A stretch of 8,697 nt of DNA from DALYDD01 sp031973395 (GTDB lineage: Bacteria > Patescibacteriota > Minisyncoccia > Phycocordibacterales > CAIZLB01). How positions within the stretch are numbered: position 1 is the stretch's first letter; each line of letters begins with the position of its first letter. The notes under the pieces are model-generated. The model made no database searches and had not been told where the DNA came from. It saw only the letters and a program-made list of their open reading frames with translations. Positions 6,889 to 8,697 of this stretch are shown piece by piece. Location: NCBI GenBank assembly GCA_031973395.1, contig DALYDD010000024.1:1-8697 (forward strand), in the 5' to 3' direction. Position numbers and translations under genes: made by a program.

Positions 6889-8019
6889 ATGAGAAATNNN
6901 NNNNNNNGTTCAAAAAATAAATATCTCGTAATTGGAGCAATCATTGTCGTATTGTTTGGTTTTCATCGTGGTATCCTGGCGACACAGGTCGCAGATCTGA
7001 GTATTTCTAAGCCTCAATCAAAGCCGGTAGTTGATCCAATTCAAGAAAAGATCAAGGGCATGACGCTAGATGAGAAAATCGGCCAGCTAATGATTGTTGG
7101 CTTCCCAGGACCAAAACTTGATGCTTCAACCAAAAAGCTCATTACTGACTATCATGTCGGCGGCTTCAATATTTTAGGCAGAAATGTCAAAGACCAGAGT
7201 CAGGTTACGGCGCTTATAAAAGACATGCAAAAATTAGCCAAGACCCCTTTGTTTATGGCGACTGATCAAGAGGGGTCAATCAACCGCTTTAAGTTCTTAT
7301 CTGAAAAAACTCCGGAGTATCAAGTAAAGACAGGGGTACAAGCCAAACAAGTCGGAGTCACAAAAGCTGCAGAGCTCAAAAAATTAGGTGTGAATATGAA
7401 TTTTTCGCCCGTTCTAGATTATGTGACAGATCAGAAATCATATTTATACAAGCGCACATTTGCCACTGATCCTGAATCAATAGGCATACTTGGGAATGCG
7501 ATGATAGATGGGTATTCAGACGGAAAGGTTATTCCGGTCGCAAAGCACTTTCCTGGATATGGCAATATCTTGCCTGATCCGCATACCAACCAAGCAATTT
7601 TAAATATTGATAAAGCTGGTTTTGACAAGAATCTTATTCCGTTTAAAACGGTTCTAAAACAATACCCGGAAGTGCCAATTATGACCGCACACATTCTCAT
7701 TCCGATCGTCGATACCAAGCCTGCAACCATTTCTTTGAAATTCCTCACTGATATACTGAGAAATGAATTGGGTGCGAAGGGAATCATCGTAACAGATGAT
7801 ATTGAGATGATTTCTGCTGGTGGCAAAATCGAAGATATTGCACTCCAGTCAATTCAGGCAGGTGCTGATGTAATTATTTGTTCGCTTAGTCCTGGGTCGC
7901 AACAACCAATAAAAGTTTTCAATCGAATCAAGAAAGCGGTAGAAAAAGGGGAGTTAAGTGAGGCAAGAATCAATGAATCTGTCACCCGGATACTTACTTT
8001 GAAGGCCAAGATAAAGTAG
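6889..8019 (+). CDS. GH3 beta-N-acetylhexosaminidase, NagZ-like, membrane-anchored
   Basis: The product (376 residues as drawn) is a single-domain glycoside hydrolase family 3 enzyme that would release terminal beta-GlcNAc, for example from muropeptides. A basic start and hydrophobic residues 12-24 indicate a signal or anchor segment, so it probably acts outside the cytoplasm, unlike E. coli NagZ. The TIM-barrel landmarks are MTLDEKIGQLMIVGF (58-72), MATDQEGSINRF (123-134), NFSPVLDY (171-178), KHFPGYG (219-225), DPH (230-232) and GIIVTDDIEM (298-307). D303 is the expected nucleophile. D230 and H232 correspond to the NagZ Asp-His acid/base pair, although the usual DSH reads DPH. DQEGS replaces DQEGG. 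Ten Ns at codons 4-7 make the N-terminus uncertain; the frame continues across them, which may be coincidence. Its place after secDF suggests an envelope role in wall turnover or glycan scavenging. Confidence 0.9.
   Translation: MRNXXXXSKNKYLVIGAIIVVLFGFHRGILATQVADLSISKPQSKPVVDPIQEKIKGMTLDEKIGQLMIVGFPGPKLDASTKKLITDYHVGGFNILGRNVKDQSQVTALIKDMQKLAKTPLFMATDQEGSINRFKFLSEKTPEYQVKTGVQAKQVGVTKAAELKKLGVNMNFSPVLDYVTDQKSYLYKRTFATDPESIGILGNAMIDGYSDGKVIPVAKHFPGYGNILPDPHTNQAILNIDKAGFDKNLIPFKTVLKQYPEVPIMTAHILIPIVDTKPATISLKFLTDILRNELGAKGIIVTDDIEMISAGGKIEDIALQSIQAGADVIICSLSPGSQQPIKVFNRIKKAVEKGELSEARINESVTRILTLKAKIK
6898..6907. other. Assembly gap (10 Ns)
   Basis: Ten Ns interrupt the first codons of the GH3 gene. 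A round length suggests a scaffold joint of arbitrary size, so the start codon, the upstream signals and even the adjacency of secF to this gene depend on the scaffolding being right. That the frame is open on both sides supports the join. Confidence 0.98.
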
Positions 8020-8023
8020 GTCA

Positions 8024-8044
8024 AAGGCTTGCATTTCTAGCCTT
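8024..8044 (+). terminator. Weak hairpin after the GH3 gene
   Basis: AAGGCT (8024-8029) and AGCCTT (8039-8044) form a 6-bp perfect stem with a 9-nt loop, starting 5 bp after the stop codon. The following ATTTAT is not a proper U run, so this is at best a weak terminator or an mRNA 3'-end stabiliser. Confidence 0.35.
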
Positions 8045-8091
8045 ATTTATAGCCATATAAACGCCCTATGTGCCAGTTGACAAGGCTAGAA
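8035..8091. repeat. 10-bp inverted repeat reaching into the rRNA promoter
   Basis: TTCTAGCCTT (8035-8044) is repeated exactly in inverted orientation as AAGGCTAGAA (8082-8091), 37 bp apart. The left arm shares bases with the hairpin after the GH3 gene; the right arm begins at the last base of the -35 box and fills most of the -35/-10 spacer. This could be a two-site operator or looping element for rRNA control, or a chance pairing. Confidence 0.45.
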
Positions 8092-8104
8092 CCATGCGTA
8101 TAAT
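8077..8104 (+). promoter_or_regulatory. Consensus promoter of the rRNA transcript
   Basis: A perfect TTGACA (8077-8082) and a perfect TATAAT (8099-8104) are separated by 16 bp, the strongest promoter in the window. The expected start is near 8111-8112, giving a 16S leader of about 277 nt. The stretch 8045-8060 upstream is A/T-rich and could act as an UP element. Lying in front of 16S rRNA, this is almost certainly the rRNA operon promoter. Confidence 0.88.
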
Positions 8105-8111
8105 AGCCCTT

Positions 8112-8133
8112 ACACCTTCGAACGGGTGTTTTT
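8112..8133 (+). other. U-tailed hairpin at the 5' end of the rRNA leader
   Basis: ACACC (8112-8116) pairs with GGTGT (8125-8129) around an 8-nt loop, with a T run at 8129-8133. It looks like a small intrinsic terminator but begins at the predicted transcription start, where it could only terminate a very short RNA. A 5'-end cap hairpin or a start-proximal attenuator are alternatives. Confidence 0.45.
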
Positions 8134-8195
8134 AAGTCAGCGATTGGGCACTGTCTCAAAACAGGGGTCATCGCCTTGAAAATTTAATACGACAT

Positions 8196-8277
8196 GCCGA
8201 GTATCCGATTCAGTATCTATTGATTTTTAGACCGTCAAACGTTTATTGATCTCTAGATACTGAATCGGGTACTCGGC
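8196..8277 (+). repeat. 24-bp stem-loop in the 16S leader
   Basis: The arm 8196-8219 pairs with 8254-8277 over 24 positions. 23 are Watson-Crick and one is a G.U pair (T8204 with G8269), which fits selection on RNA structure. The loop is 34 nt. A stem of this length is a typical RNase III target, but here both arms lie in the leader, whereas the known 16S processing stem pairs leader with trailer. The loop and 3' arm also carry a near direct repeat, TATTGAT-N3-TAGA at 8218-8231 and 8244-8257, which offers an alternative pairing for the arm. Confidence 0.85.
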
Positions 8278-8303
8278 AAGCATCAAAATATACAAATTCA
8301 CAA

Positions 8304-8351
8304 ATGCTGTATACAGAGAACTATTATCTGTAGTTTCGAGGTATGCAGCAT
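8304..8351 (+). repeat. 11-bp stem-loop before 16S
   Basis: ATGCTGTATAC (8304-8314) pairs with GTATGCAGCAT (8341-8351), ten Watson-Crick pairs plus one U.G pair (T8310 with G8345). The 26-nt interior can form a further small stem, AACTA (8319-8323) with TAGTT (8331-8335). The perfect palindrome CTGTATACAG (8307-8316) overlaps the left arm and offers a competing fold. It ends 37 bp before the estimated 16S start. Confidence 0.7.
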
Positions 8352-8388
8352 CAAGCATCATTCTTTTGTTTTTGTTCTGTTTGAGTTT

Positions 8389-8697
8389 TTTAGTTAGAGT
8401 TTGATCCTAGCTCAGGATGAACGCTTGCGACGTGGATAAGGCATGCAAGTCAAACGGGAAATTTTGCGATTACATCAAGAATATTTCTAGTGGCAAACGA
8501 GGTAGTAATATGTAGATAACGTAACCCTTAGTCAGGAATAACTAATCGAAAGATTAGCTAATACTTGATAGTCTCTTCGGAGTAAAGATTTATCGCTAAG
8601 GGAGCGGTCTGCACGATATCAGCTAGTTGGTAGTGTAATGGACTACCAAGGCTATGACGTCTAGGGGAGGTGAGAGCCTGACCCCCACCGATGGGAC
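8389..8697 (+). rRNA. rrs: 16S ribosomal RNA, 5' part, cut by the window end
   Basis: AGAGTTTGATC at 8396 corresponds to E. coli position 8, so the mature end is estimated at 8389. Conserved blocks follow in order: GCTCAGGATGAACGCT, GGCATGCAAGTC, GGATAACTAA-like text in helix 8 (here GGAATAACTAATC), ATCAGCTAGTTGGTAG, CTACCAAGGC and GGTGAGAGCCTGACC. The last base is near E. coli position 320, so about a fifth of the gene is present. Compared with E. coli the fragment is slightly short, mostly in V1, and shows no large insertion. The GATAAGGCATGCAAGTC wording and A/T-rich variable regions suggest Parcubacteria. Helix 1 is intact: GAGTT pairs with AGCTC, and an A at E. coli position 21 replaces G. 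Confidence 0.96.

Larger units (their letters stand above)
8112..8388 (+). ncRNA. Structured 16S rRNA leader
   Basis: The 370-bp stretch after the GH3 gene holds no plausible protein gene and is explained as a promoter plus rRNA leader. From the predicted start it contains a U-tailed hairpin (8112-8133), a modest stem GCGAT/ATCGC with inner CTGT/ACAG (8140-8174), a 24-bp stem-loop (8196-8277), an 11-bp stem-loop (8304-8351), and a T-rich single-stranded-looking tract (8360-8392) just before mature 16S. I see no convincing boxA. The part around 8141-8260 resembles 23S rRNA in places. No tRNA is present. Confidence 0.7.

Noticed and set aside
46..8019. Recoded UGA, as in some CPR groups
   Set aside because: All genes are full length under the standard code with no in-frame TGA. 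The absence of TGA stops (five TAA, two TAG) is too small a sample to mean anything.
8112..8133. tRNA T-arm suggested by TTCGAAC
   Set aside because: No acceptor, anticodon or D-arm can be built around it; the stem is only 5 bp with no cloverleaf.
8020..8388. CRISPR array or insertion sequence
   Set aside because: The repeats are inverted pairs that occur once each, with no regular spacers, no transposase gene and no clear target duplication.

Overview
The window looks like a piece of a Patescibacteria (candidate phyla radiation) chromosome, most likely from the Parcubacteria side. The evidence is the 5' part of a 16S rRNA gene with the GATAAGGCATGCAAGTC signature and a short V1, compact genes with almost no spacers, a membrane-anchored Cys-rich protein next to rodA, and an apparent lack of Shine-Dalgarno sequences. 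The assignment is by inspection, not by a database search. The genetic code appears standard: all seven genes end in TAA or TAG, and none needs TGA as a sense codon.

Layout. Positions 46-1995 (+) hold an unknown membrane-anchored extracellular protein and the SEDS peptidoglycan polymerase RodA. They converge with a GT4 glycosyltransferase at 2003-3160 (-). That gene diverges, across only 21 bp, from a polyprenyl-phosphate sugar-1-phosphate transferase at 3182-4519 (+). Next come the split protein-export genes secD (4537-5931) and secF (5958-6860), then a membrane-anchored GH3 beta-N-acetylhexosaminidase of NagZ type (6889-8019), whose N-terminus is crossed by a 10-N assembly gap. From 8020 to 8388 there is no protein gene. 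This stretch holds a near-consensus sigma70-type promoter and a highly structured rRNA leader, followed by the start of 16S rRNA, which runs off the window.

How the genes fit together. Every protein gene concerns the envelope. RodA builds peptidoglycan. The sugar transferase would start a lipid-linked glycan and the GT4 enzyme could extend it. SecDF helps secreted proteins leave, and the GH3 enzyme would trim GlcNAc-containing glycans outside the cytoplasm.

Two signals deserve attention. First, -10 boxes lie 6-10 nt upstream of four start codons, predicting leaderless or nearly leaderless mRNAs, including one symmetric -10 that appears to serve two divergent genes. Second, the 16S leader contains a self-contained 24-bp stem with a G.U pair, a second 11-bp stem also with a G.U pair, a U-tailed hairpin at the predicted transcript 5' end, and a stretch that resembles a decayed piece of 23S rRNA domain V.
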